Part shown: one piece after another, positions 8,377-15,406 of the stretch
Layout of the letters: each line of letters begins with the position of its first letter
Numbering within the stretch: position 1 is the first letter of the stretch
DNA from: a bacterium
GTDB lineage: Bacteria; Cyanobacteriota; Vampirovibrionia; Gastranaerophilales; UBA9971
Assembly: GCA_037147175.1 (NCBI GenBank)
Contig: JBAWVS010000032.1
Coordinates: 1 to 27,532, forward strand
DNA: 27,532 nucleotides
Direction of reading: 5' to 3'
Notes under the pieces: generated by a model
Told to the model about the DNA's origin: nothing
Seen by the model: only the letters and a program-made list of their open reading frames with translations
The model's database searches: none
Made by a program: the position numbers and the translations under genes

Positions 8377-9023
8377 GTTTTATCTGAGGAATTTGGTGAA
8401 TTATTTAATTTTATATAAAGATCTAATGTTAAATCAGTTTTGATAAGGTCATAATTGGTATTATTTAGTAAGGTAGAATTAACGTTTTTTATAACAACTA
8501 AATAATTCATAAGATAAATCTCGTTTAAGGCGCTTTGTATGGAATCAAAAGGTCCTTCTAATGATAAATTTAAACTCAATATGCTGTAGTCACTTGAATT
8601 TGTGCCTGCATCATCTTTTAAACTCTGAGTTGTAAAATCTACTTGATTTATTCTATTATTTCCAGTGTCTTTAATTATTTTAATAATTTGCTGAACTAGG
8701 TCTACAGATGCTGATTCTGTATCCATTCCAGAATAAGGCGCTTTGTAAATGTTTACGGGTAAATTTTGGTTATTTTTTTGAGAATTAGGAGTTAACATGT
8801 ATTTTTCTCGATCTACATAGTTTTTTAACTCATCTTTCTTTTGACCAACTTTTACAATGTTATCGCCAAGTTGTGTTATAGCAGGTTGAACACCTTGTTT
8901 TATACCAAAAAAGATTACTAAAACAAGTACCAATGCAAATAATCCTGCATCTTTGTCATAATTGTTTTTGACAAAGCTTATTAATTTATTAAAATAATTT
9001 TTTTTAAAGTCGTCAAGATTCAT
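8373..9023 (-). CDS. PilO-like type IV pilus inner-membrane protein
   Basis: A 216-aa bitopic protein: short cytoplasmic N-terminus, one membrane helix (about 27-43, LFALVLVLVIFFGIKQG), a coiled region (about 45-75) and a C-terminal alpha/beta domain with an LNLSLEGPFDSIQSALNEIY strand-helix unit as in PilO/GspM ferredoxin-like folds. PilO pairs with PilN to form the periplasmic alignment complex of type IV pilus machines. It lies 20 nt downstream of a PilM-PilN fusion gene on the same strand, which supports the call. Sequence identity to known PilO is not strong by eye. No PilQ secretin gene follows; the convergent radical SAM gene is immediately adjacent. Confidence 0.65.
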   Translation of the reverse strand: MNLDDFKKNYFNKLISFVKNNYDKDAGLFALVLVLVIFFGIKQGVQPAITQLGDNIVKVGQKKDELKNYVDREKYMLTPNSQKNNQNLPVNIYKAPYSGMDTESASVDLVQQIIKIIKDTGNNRINQVDFTTQSLKDDAGTNSSDYSILSLNLSLEGPFDSIQSALNEIYLMNYLVVIKNVNSTLLNNTNYDLIKTDLTLDLYIKLNNSPNSSDKT

Positions 9024-9043
9024 TTTTATACTCTTTATTTTAA

Positions 9044-10831
9044 CTATTTAGTTGAATTACCTAAGTTTAAGTTTTTTGAGAAATCAGTTAAGCCTGATAT
9101 AATTCCTTTTTCTTGAGTCTGAGGTTGATTAGTATCCAGCGGTTGGGTTATTTTTGGATTTCCAAAGTCAAATTCATAATATTTTGGTCCGGAAAGAACA
9201 GCAAGTGAATTGATTGAAGCACCTGAAGCCGGTGGAGGTGGAAGCATCGGAGTTCCATTCGGTTGTGTCGGTAATGTTGGAAGGTCAGACTGAAGGTTAT
9301 TCTGTGGTTGTACCGGCTGTGAATTGTTTGCAATGGTGTTAACGCTTACCGCAGGAGTGTTTTGATCTGTACCAGAGTTTTCTCCTACGACTCTGATTGA
9401 CTTAATCTTAAAATTATTTAATTTTGAAACACTTGAAAGGTTTTTATAATAACTTACAACATCTTCAACACTATATGCTTTGCCTTGGATACTTGCATTT
9501 AAATCTGCATCTATAGCTATTGAAGTTAGCCATACTTTTTCGGGGATTACGTTGCTTATTGCATCATATGATGTTATAAGTTTTTCGTTATTTTTAAAGC
9601 CTGTTTGAACAACATCATACAAATTAAATACTTTTACTTGAGGTTTATCAAATTTTTCCTTATATTTGGTGCATTTTGTTGATAATTCTTGATATTGATT
9701 ATCAAGAGAGGCATTTATCGGCATTGCTATTAAACTTATTGAAGTAACTAACAAAAATGCAATGGCTATTAAAATAAATAAAATCGAATGAAGAGGATTA
9801 CCTGCAATACCCAGATCAGCCAAAAAGCCTGGAGTATCATCAGAATTCTGAGAGCCTAAGAAATTAAACCCGAATTTTATAGGCGCATTTTTCCAGCAGG
9901 AAGCACCAATAACTTCAAGATTTATAGATTCAAATGGCGAATCCATTGCATAAGTGAATAAAGACTCTCCTTTGTAGAAATTATTGTCTATTTTAATAAT
10001 AGGACATTTGAAATCAAAATATGTAGCCAGAGTATTTGAATCAACAATTTTTGAATAATTAACAATAACTAATGTGTCAACTTTAGAGTCCCGTATTTTA
10101 TCTTGAAAACTTGAAGCCAGGCTAGGATATAAATCATCTGTGTCCTGAGAATTTAAAGCTAGCGGAGTTTCTTCAATATTCAAAAGGTGACTTCCTTTTA
10201 AGGTTATTACAGCATTAGCATTGTCTTTTATTATTAAAGCACTCCAGTTTAAGTTACCTTTAATGCAATCATCAACAATGCCTGAAACAGAAAGACCCCT
10301 GATAAAAGCCGAATATGAAATATCAACAGCAACAAGCTTTAAGTTTTGCCTTCTAAAGATAGTATCCATTTTTTCAATTAATTGTTTTTGCAAAGCCGAA
10401 TAAATAATATTATTGATATGGTTATCTTTATCAGTTGAAGTGATATTCCAACTAACCGCAGGTTCTGATTTTTTGAATATATAATTTTTTTCTGTTTCTG
10501 AAACTAAAGCTGTATAAACTTCTTCATTATCAAGCTCCAGAGGGAGTGATTTGTTATTGATTAAAATGCTGGATATTGCCAAAGTAATAGGAATCTGTGG
10601 TGTAATTTCGAAATTTTTTATAATATTTTGCAGCGCTGTTTCAAAATTATCAGTATTGACTTCTCTTGTAATAACGTCATATTCAAATGATATTTTGCTG
10701 TAATTATTTATTAACCCTGAATTATAGTCGTATTCAACAACTTCAAGAGTAGAAGCTGAAGAAATAAATATACCAATTCCCTTTTTAGCGCCGGGATTAA
10801 TTTTATTGATTAATGTTGTTAATAAATTCAT
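9044..10831 (-). CDS. PilM-PilN fusion (GspL-like), type IV pilus alignment protein
   Basis: A 595-aa protein in one frame. Residues 1 to about 330 resemble a PilM-type actin-like cytoplasmic domain (GIGIFISSASTLEVVEY, ILINNKSLPLE, KLVAVDISYSAFIRGL). A transmembrane helix follows (about 349-372, ILFILIAIAFLLVTSISLIA), then a helical stretch and a PilN-like periplasmic domain (about 420-500, with VWLTSIAIDADLNASIQGKA). A proline-rich tail (about 505-545, containing MLPPPPASG) ends the protein. PilM and PilN are normally separate; fusing them recreates the topology of type II secretion GspL. It is followed 20 nt later by the PilO-like gene. AAGGA upstream of the ATG is rather distant (about 14 nt), so the start is not certain. 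Confidence 0.72.
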   Translation of the reverse strand: MNLLTTLINKINPGAKKGIGIFISSASTLEVVEYDYNSGLINNYSKISFEYDVITREVNTDNFETALQNIIKNFEITPQIPITLAISSILINNKSLPLELDNEEVYTALVSETEKNYIFKKSEPAVSWNITSTDKDNHINNIIYSALQKQLIEKMDTIFRRQNLKLVAVDISYSAFIRGLSVSGIVDDCIKGNLNWSALIIKDNANAVITLKGSHLLNIEETPLALNSQDTDDLYPSLASSFQDKIRDSKVDTLVIVNYSKIVDSNTLATYFDFKCPIIKIDNNFYKGESLFTYAMDSPFESINLEVIGASCWKNAPIKFGFNFLGSQNSDDTPGFLADLGIAGNPLHSILFILIAIAFLLVTSISLIAMPINASLDNQYQELSTKCTKYKEKFDKPQVKVFNLYDVVQTGFKNNEKLITSYDAISNVIPEKVWLTSIAIDADLNASIQGKAYSVEDVVSYYKNLSSVSKLNNFKIKSIRVVGENSGTDQNTPAVSVNTIANNSQPVQPQNNLQSDLPTLPTQPNGTPMLPPPPASGASINSLAVLSGPKYYEFDFGNPKITQPLDTNQPQTQEKGIISGLTDFSKNLNLGNSTK

Positions 10832-11027
10832 TTAGTTTATCAAATTCCTTTTAGATTGCGGCCAAGTCTTTGTTTGGAGTCTTGTTTGCGGAACTTTTAT
10901 TTGACTTTATTATGTTATAAAGAAGATTTTACAATGTGTTATTTTATTTTACAATATAAAATGTTTATTGAATGTACACTGTATATAGTATTTATCTTGT
11001 TATTTCTAATAAATGTAATTTAGAATA

Positions 11028-11981
11028 ATGGATAAAAGCAAGAGCGAGCTTATGAATAATATTAACCTAATAAATGAAATTAACAATCTGAAAAAAGAAA
11101 AAAATGCAGTTATACTGACTCATTGTTATCAAAATATTGAAATTGATGAAGTCTCTGATTTTGTCGGGGATTCGTTATCTTTAAGCCGTCAAGCGGCCAA
11201 TATTGACGCTGAGATTATTATTTTTGCAGGCGTTTATTTTATGGCGGAAACAGCTAAAATTCTGTCTCCTCAAAAAAAAGTTATACTTCCAAGGCTTGAA
11301 TCAGGATGTTTGATGGCAGATATGATCAATGCCGAAGAATTAAGAAATTTTAAGGCATTGTACCCAGGATCACCCGTTGTGTGTTATGTGAACTCTACAG
11401 CAGAAATTAAAGCGGAATCTGATATTTGCTGCACAAGTGCTAATGCGGTTAAAGTAGTTCAATCATTGCCTGATAAAAGAATTTTGTTTGTTCCTGACAG
11501 AGGACTGGGATCTTATGTTGCATCACAAACACCGGATAAAGAAATAATTTGTTACAGCGGGTACTGTCCTACTCATATGCGTATAAGACCGGAAGATATA
11601 GTGAATTGCCGTAAAAACATTACTGATAAGTTTTTGCCGCAAGAAATAGAAGTGCTTGTTCACCCTGAATGCCACACAAGCGTGATAAACTTAGCCGATT
11701 ATATTGGAAGCACTTCCGGAATAATGAAAAGAGTAAAAGAAAGCAGTGCAAAAGCTTTTATAATTGCAACAGAAAAAGGAGTTGTAGACAGACTAAATCG
11801 TGATTATCCGGAAAAAACATTTGTACTTGCTTCAGAAAAAGCAGTCTGTGAAAACATGAAATGGACAACATTAGAAGATATATTGGTTTCTCTTCAAACA
11901 GAACAACCTGAAATTAACGTAGATAAAGAAATCGCTGAAAAAGCTTTTAATTCTATAGATAAAATGTTAAAAATTATGTAA
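11028..11981 (+). CDS. nadA: Quinolinate synthase NadA
   Basis: A 317-aa NadA, which condenses iminoaspartate with dihydroxyacetone phosphate to quinolinate in de novo NAD synthesis using a 4Fe-4S cluster. The three cluster cysteines are visible: C94 (SGCLMADM), C180 (GYCPTHM) and C274 (AVCENMKW). Other family segments include AVILTHCYQ, VGDSLSLSR, CYVNSTAE, VLFVPDRGLG-like and VLVHPECH. It is monocistronic, ending in a strong terminator; nadB and nadC are not nearby. The ATG at 11028 has no clear Shine-Dalgarno site; an internal ATG at 11052 is an alternative that would not affect any motif. Confidence 0.95.
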   Translation: MDKSKSELMNNINLINEINNLKKEKNAVILTHCYQNIEIDEVSDFVGDSLSLSRQAANIDAEIIIFAGVYFMAETAKILSPQKKVILPRLESGCLMADMINAEELRNFKALYPGSPVVCYVNSTAEIKAESDICCTSANAVKVVQSLPDKRILFVPDRGLGSYVASQTPDKEIICYSGYCPTHMRIRPEDIVNCRKNITDKFLPQEIEVLVHPECHTSVINLADYIGSTSGIMKRVKESSAKAFIIATEKGVVDRLNRDYPEKTFVLASEKAVCENMKWTTLEDILVSLQTEQPEINVDKEIAEKAFNSIDKMLKIM

Positions 11982-11991
11982 TAAAAATTTA

Positions 11992-12029
11992 AAAAAAAAG
12001 AGACGGGTATTGCCCGTCTCTTTTTTTTT
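11992..12029 (+). terminator. Rho-independent terminator of nadA
   Basis: GAGACGGG (12000-12007), a 5-nt loop TATTG and CCCGTCTC (12013-12020), flanked by an A-run and followed by nine T residues. The stem extends further through A-T pairs. It starts about 10 nt after the nadA stop and could work in both directions. Confidence 0.93.
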
Positions 12030-12735
12030 AAATTCCTCCTGTTTGGATTTTGTAGCTCTAATTTTAAAAAATTTTTCTCCTTTTTATATAATTCTCTCTC
12101 TAATGTGTAATAGTTAATTTACTTTTATTTAGTGAAGTTACCGTCCTTTCTTTGTTTTTGTAATCTGTCTGTACATATATAAAAACAAACATTATTCAAC
12201 AATTGCGTATATTATTTAAACTATTTACATTTCAAAAATAATAAAGAAATATTAAGCATGTGAAACGCTTTTTACAAAAGGCTTTCGGGGTGTTGTTTTA
12301 TGTTTTTTAATTTCTAAAAAAAATTTACAATAAATATTGTTAATTTTTTCTTAACATTTTTTTAAAAAGAAACCATGCGCTTACTTCTGTCTGACATGTT
12401 TTTCGGGGCGTTAAACCGTTTATTAAGTAACAATAAGTATTAAAAAGCTTATTGGAAAATATTTCTTCCATGATTGATAATTAAACTGTCTGATTTAATA
12501 GCTGAAATGCCAGAAATAATGCTGATATTCCTTGTATTTTTATTAAAGTCATTTGTAAAATTTTAATTCAAATATTAACCTAACATGGAAGATAGCCGTT
12601 TTGTTTGCGTATTGAGTAGTTATAACAGTTATTAATTAGTTATAGCCTTTAATACAAAGGGGACATGAAAAAACAAAATGAAATAATTGTATTATATTAA
12701 ATATATTAGAGGAGAGGGGTTCCAAAAGGTTTATA
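12030..12735. other. Long AT-rich non-coding region with short repeats
   Basis: About 700 bp without a credible gene on either strand. It contains two copies of TTTCGGGGYGTT (12283-12294 and 12411-12422), each about 25 nt after a CATG. TCTTCCATG near 12465 is matched by its inverse CATGGAAGA near 12584. A direct repeat TAGTTATA occurs at 12617-12624 and 12637-12644, 20 bp apart, upstream of the next operon. Purine-rich ribosome-binding-like tracts lie at 12656-12662 and 12708-12719. It may hold a small RNA or a complex operon leader; nothing here proves it. Confidence 0.4.
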
Positions 12736-12765
12736 ATGATTGAAGAAGTAAAAGTTAATGGATAA
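12736..12765 (+). CDS. Possible 9-residue leader peptide
   Basis: AAAAGG (12724-12729) sits 6 nt before an ATG that opens MIEEVKVNG and stops at TAA 12763-12765. That stop overlaps the start codon region of the next gene (ATG 12758). The next gene has no good site of its own, so this tiny frame could feed ribosomes to it by termination-reinitiation. Functional status is inference. Confidence 0.3.
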   Translation: MIEEVKVNG

Positions 12766-13081
12766 ATTTGCACAGTTAACGGACGATAAGCTTGAAGAAG
12801 TAAAGAAAAAGGCAATGACTCACTGCTTAAATCTTGAATGCAAAAAAGAACAACTTCAAATTCTTATTAAAAAATTAAGCACAATATCAGGACAGAGATT
12901 GGATCTTCTTTATAAAAGTCAAGGAATAAAGGAATCCTCAAATTGTTTCGGATTAAGAAAATCTTCTATTTCAGATGAATTAAGATTTGCCGAAGATAGC
13001 AGAGAAATTGTTGAAGTAGAGATCAAAAACGCAAAATATCAGTTAAAAGTAATCGAAAATATAATGCTAAAAAGAAAATGA
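12758..13081 (+). CDS. Small coiled-coil protein of unknown function
   Basis: A 107-aa, highly charged, almost entirely helical protein. It has two long amphipathic stretches (about 8-45 and 70-105) and a central serine-rich segment (SSNCFGLRKSSIS) with Cys63, plus Cys23 and Cys28 near the N-terminus. No family recognised. It is the first gene of a three-gene operon: its TGA overlaps the ATG of the hydrolase gene (ATGA at 13078-13081). Its own Shine-Dalgarno site is weak, and initiation may depend on the 9-residue frame that overlaps its start. It could be a partner or scaffold for the downstream enzymes, but that rests only on position. Confidence 0.6.
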   Translation: MDKFAQLTDDKLEEVKKKAMTHCLNLECKKEQLQILIKKLSTISGQRLDLLYKSQGIKESSNCFGLRKSSISDELRFAEDSREIVEVEIKNAKYQLKVIENIMLKRK

Positions 13082-13746
13082 TAAAAGATAAATACTTTTC
13101 TCATAAAACTATCGATACTAAAGCCTTAGAACTGCTTAATAATACAAAAAATATAGTAGGCAGAACAAAAACACAAGAATTTATTCCAAAAAAGTCTGCT
13201 CTTATTGTTATTGATATGCAAAAATATTTTTGTGACGAATTTTCTAATGCTTTTATTCCTTCTTCGGTTGCAATAATTCCTAAAATCAAGATCTTAGCTG
13301 AGGCATATGTAGATAAGAATCTGCCTGTTATTTTTACAAAGCATATTAATACTTGTGAAAATGCTGCAATGATGGGCAAATGGTGGGGAAAAGTTCTTTC
13401 TGTAGATTCTCACATGAGTGAAATTATTTCTGAGTTAAATATCAAAAATGCAAAGGTGATTGAAAAAACGCAATATGATTCGTTTTATAATACCGATTTA
13501 GAAGATTTTTTAAAAAATAACAATATTTCACAACTTGTAATAACAGGTGTAATGACACATTTGTGCTGCGAAACAACGGCAAGGGCGGCTTTTGTCAGAG
13601 GATTTGAAACTTTTTTATGCATAGATTCAACAGCTACATATAATGAAAATTTTCATGCAGCTGCTATGCTTAATTTAGCGCATGGCTTTTCTGATTTAAC
13701 TTTAGCGGATGAAATATACGGGAAACTAAAGAATGAAGCACAATAG
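13078..13746 (+). CDS. Isochorismatase-family cysteine hydrolase
   Basis: A 222-aa enzyme with the isochorismatase/nicotinamidase fold. The catalytic triad is visible: D46 (LIVIDMQ), K130 (VIEKTQYDSF) and C163 in GVMTHLCCETTARAA, which also holds the cis-peptide before THLC. The family hydrolyses isochorismate vinyl ether or amide bonds such as nicotinamide and N-carbamoyl compounds. The substrate cannot be read from sequence. It starts on the ATGA overlap with the coiled-coil gene and overlaps the flavoprotein gene by 14 nt, so all three are translationally coupled. Confidence 0.9.
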   Translation: MIKDKYFSHKTIDTKALELLNNTKNIVGRTKTQEFIPKKSALIVIDMQKYFCDEFSNAFIPSSVAIIPKIKILAEAYVDKNLPVIFTKHINTCENAAMMGKWWGKVLSVDSHMSEIISELNIKNAKVIEKTQYDSFYNTDLEDFLKNNNISQLVITGVMTHLCCETTARAAFVRGFETFLCIDSTATYNENFHAAAMLNLAHGFSDLTLADEIYGKLKNEAQ

Positions 13747-14656
13747 GGTCGCAATAATAGGGGCAGGTCCGGCAGGAATTGCATGTGCAGTGCAATTAAA
13801 AAGAGACGGACAGGAATTTTTATTGTTTGAAAAAAATCAAACAGGCGGACTTTTAAGAAATGCTAATCTTGTTGAAAATTATATAGGGCTGAAAAAAAGT
13901 ATTTCAGGACAGACTTTAGTTAAAAATTTCAGAAAAAATCTCAAAGATTTAGATATTGAGCCAATTTTAACGGAAGTAAAAAAAGTTTCTTTTTCGGGAA
14001 ATTGCTCAAAAAAGCATTTTGTTATAGAAACAGCAACAGGTTCATTTACCTCAGAAATTCTTGTTGTTGCAAGCGGAACAAAACCTAAAAATAGCGAAAT
14101 TATACAAACACGAAGAAGTCCTTCGGCTGAGTCCAATCGTTATAATAAAAAAATTTTTTACGAAATAGTTGATTTAAATAAAAGTAGCTGCACAGGCAAA
14201 AAATTTGCGATTATAGGCGCAGGAGATGCGGCTTTTGATTATGCAATAAATCTGGTTAATAATTACAATGTCTCTGAAGTTAGTATCCTAAACAGAAGCG
14301 AACAAGCAAAATGTCTGCCTCTTTTAGAAAAAAGAGCTTTTGAAACAGGTAAAATTAAGCATTTTAAAAATATTCATGTTGAAAGCATTGCAGAAGCAGA
14401 CAAAAAAGTAATTTTATCAGGTATAAAGGATAAAAATAATTTTAATCTGGAAGCAGATTTTATAATAGTTGCTGTTGGAAGAGAACCTTGTTTGGATTTT
14501 CTCAGTAATGAGCTGCTAAACGACAGCTTGAACCTTAAAAAAGAAGGACTGCTCTATTTTATTGGGGATGTTGCAAACGATAATTACAGACAAACCTCTA
14601 TTGCAACAGGAGATGGAATTAAGACAGCCATGAAAATTTATAGGATACTAAAATAA
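13733..14656 (+). CDS. Thioredoxin reductase-like flavoprotein lacking the CxxC
   Basis: A 307-aa pyridine-nucleotide:disulphide oxidoreductase of the class II (TrxR-like) type. FAD-binding GAGPAG at 10-15, a GGLLRNANLVENYIG segment as in TrxR, an NAD(P)-binding GAGDAA from 162, and a C-terminal GDVANDNYRQTSIATGDG FAD motif. The CxxC redox pair normally in the NADPH domain is missing; the equivalent stretch reads GAGDAAFDYA. It is therefore more likely a ferredoxin/flavodoxin-type NADP reductase or another NAD(P)H oxidoreductase than a true thioredoxin reductase. It overlaps the hydrolase gene by 14 nt and is followed by a terminator about 110 nt later. Confidence 0.85.
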   Translation: MKHNRVAIIGAGPAGIACAVQLKRDGQEFLLFEKNQTGGLLRNANLVENYIGLKKSISGQTLVKNFRKNLKDLDIEPILTEVKKVSFSGNCSKKHFVIETATGSFTSEILVVASGTKPKNSEIIQTRRSPSAESNRYNKKIFYEIVDLNKSSCTGKKFAIIGAGDAAFDYAINLVNNYNVSEVSILNRSEQAKCLPLLEKRAFETGKIKHFKNIHVESIAEADKKVILSGIKDKNNFNLEADFIIVAVGREPCLDFLSNELLNDSLNLKKEGLLYFIGDVANDNYRQTSIATGDGIKTAMKIYRILK

Positions 14657-14765
14657 TGAACAAGGTAGAAGATATTTTGAGGAAAATCTTTAAAATATAA
14701 TCTTCTTTCTTCTACAAAGAATGGGGGCTTGACATGGGTTCAAGACCTTCCTAATAAAAAATACC

Positions 14766-14810
14766 AAAAGAGACCTATTTATTTTGAGGTCTCTTTTAAT
14801 TTTTTTATTA
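14766..14810 (+). terminator. Rho-independent terminator of the flavoprotein operon
   Basis: AAAAGAGACCT (14766-14776) pairs perfectly with AGGTCTCTTTT (14787-14797) around a 10-nt loop, then a T-rich tract. The A-run on the 5' side would let it also terminate transcription from the right. Confidence 0.9.
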
Positions 14811-14846
14811 ATTTTGAGTATTGAATAGTCTTGAACAAAATGCACT

Positions 14847-14990
14847 TTACCATGAAATATCTATGCGGCGAGGTAGTTTTTTCTCTGTGTTATCTACTCT
14901 AGAATAATCTATGCGTCCATCTCCGTCTCTATCCATCCATATGTTCTTACCTATCGTAACTTTCTTTGAATAACGACTATAGTTTATCTG
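14847..14990 (-). pseudogene. 3' end of a truncated gene with a DxDGDG calcium-binding motif
   Basis: A minus-strand frame ending at TAA (14847-14849) encodes about 46 protein-like residues. It includes KKVTIGKNIWMDRDGDGRI and DYSRVDNTEK, and ends ISW. The DRDGDGRIDYS stretch is a classic Ca-binding loop as in dockerin, EF-hand or thrombospondin type 3 repeats of surface proteins. The frame continues upstream into the mobile element's left-end repeat (14994-15010) and stops at 15015-15017, with no start. This looks like the C-terminal stub of a surface-protein gene cut by insertion of the element. The parent protein is not identified. Confidence 0.55.
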
Positions 14991-14993
14991 GCA

Positions 14994-15278
14994 GTTCCGG
15001 TCGAAATGCAAATTTTAAAATAAGCTGAAAACGTGCAACGTGTCTATAATAGAGGCACAATATTTTAGTCCCGGTCAATATGCAGGAAGTGCCACTTTTC
15101 TGCATAAATGGTACCGGTCAAAATGAAGATTTTATTTAAAAAATATGCCTCAATTGCAAACACCGAGCGGATATAATCCCGTTTGCAGGAATGTGGCACT
15201 TTTTTCTAAAGCCGGAAGAAGCCGGAAGAAGCATGGAAGGTTTTTCAAAATTTATCAAATAGTTCCGGCTAAAATGCA
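14994..15278 (+). repeat. Four 17-bp direct repeats, probable transposase-binding left end
   Basis: Copies: GTTCCGGTCGAAATGCA (14994-15010), GTCCCGGTCAATATGCA (15068-15084), GTACCGGTCAAAATGAA (15111-15127) and GTTCCGGCTAAAATGCA (15262-15278). All share GTNCCGG and AATG. Spacing is irregular (74, 43 and 151 bp), as in Mu or Tn7 ends. A second short motif occurs between them (GTGCCACTTTTCT at 15090, GTGGCACTTTTTTCT at 15193), and GCCGGAAGAA is tandemly duplicated at 15211-15230. They lie directly upstream of the first transposase gene. Confidence 0.7.
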
Positions 15279-15308
15279 GAACTTCCTGCTTTTGCTTTCC
15301 GGATTGAT

Positions 15309-15349
15309 TCAGATTAGATACAAATGTCGTAAATAGACTTCTAATCTGA
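15309..15349 (+). promoter_or_regulatory. Perfect 10-bp inverted repeat in the transposase leader
   Basis: TCAGATTAGA (15309-15318) and TCTAATCTGA (15340-15349) are exact reverse complements separated by 21 nt, ending 57 nt before the transposase ATG. It may be an operator, or an RNA hairpin that limits translation from read-in transcripts. Confidence 0.55.
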
Positions 15350-15406
15350 GACAACAGAGTTATCATTCCCAATGACGCACTAATTAAAGGTTCAGAGGGA
15401 ATAAAA

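Noticed and set aside
12030-12735. Replication origin
   Set aside because: AT-rich, but no DnaA-box (TTATCCACA-type) cluster or neighbouring dnaA/dnaN genes.
14656-14700. 14-codon frame overlapping the flavoprotein stop (TAATG)
   Set aside because: No ribosome-binding site beyond coupling and no recognisable features.
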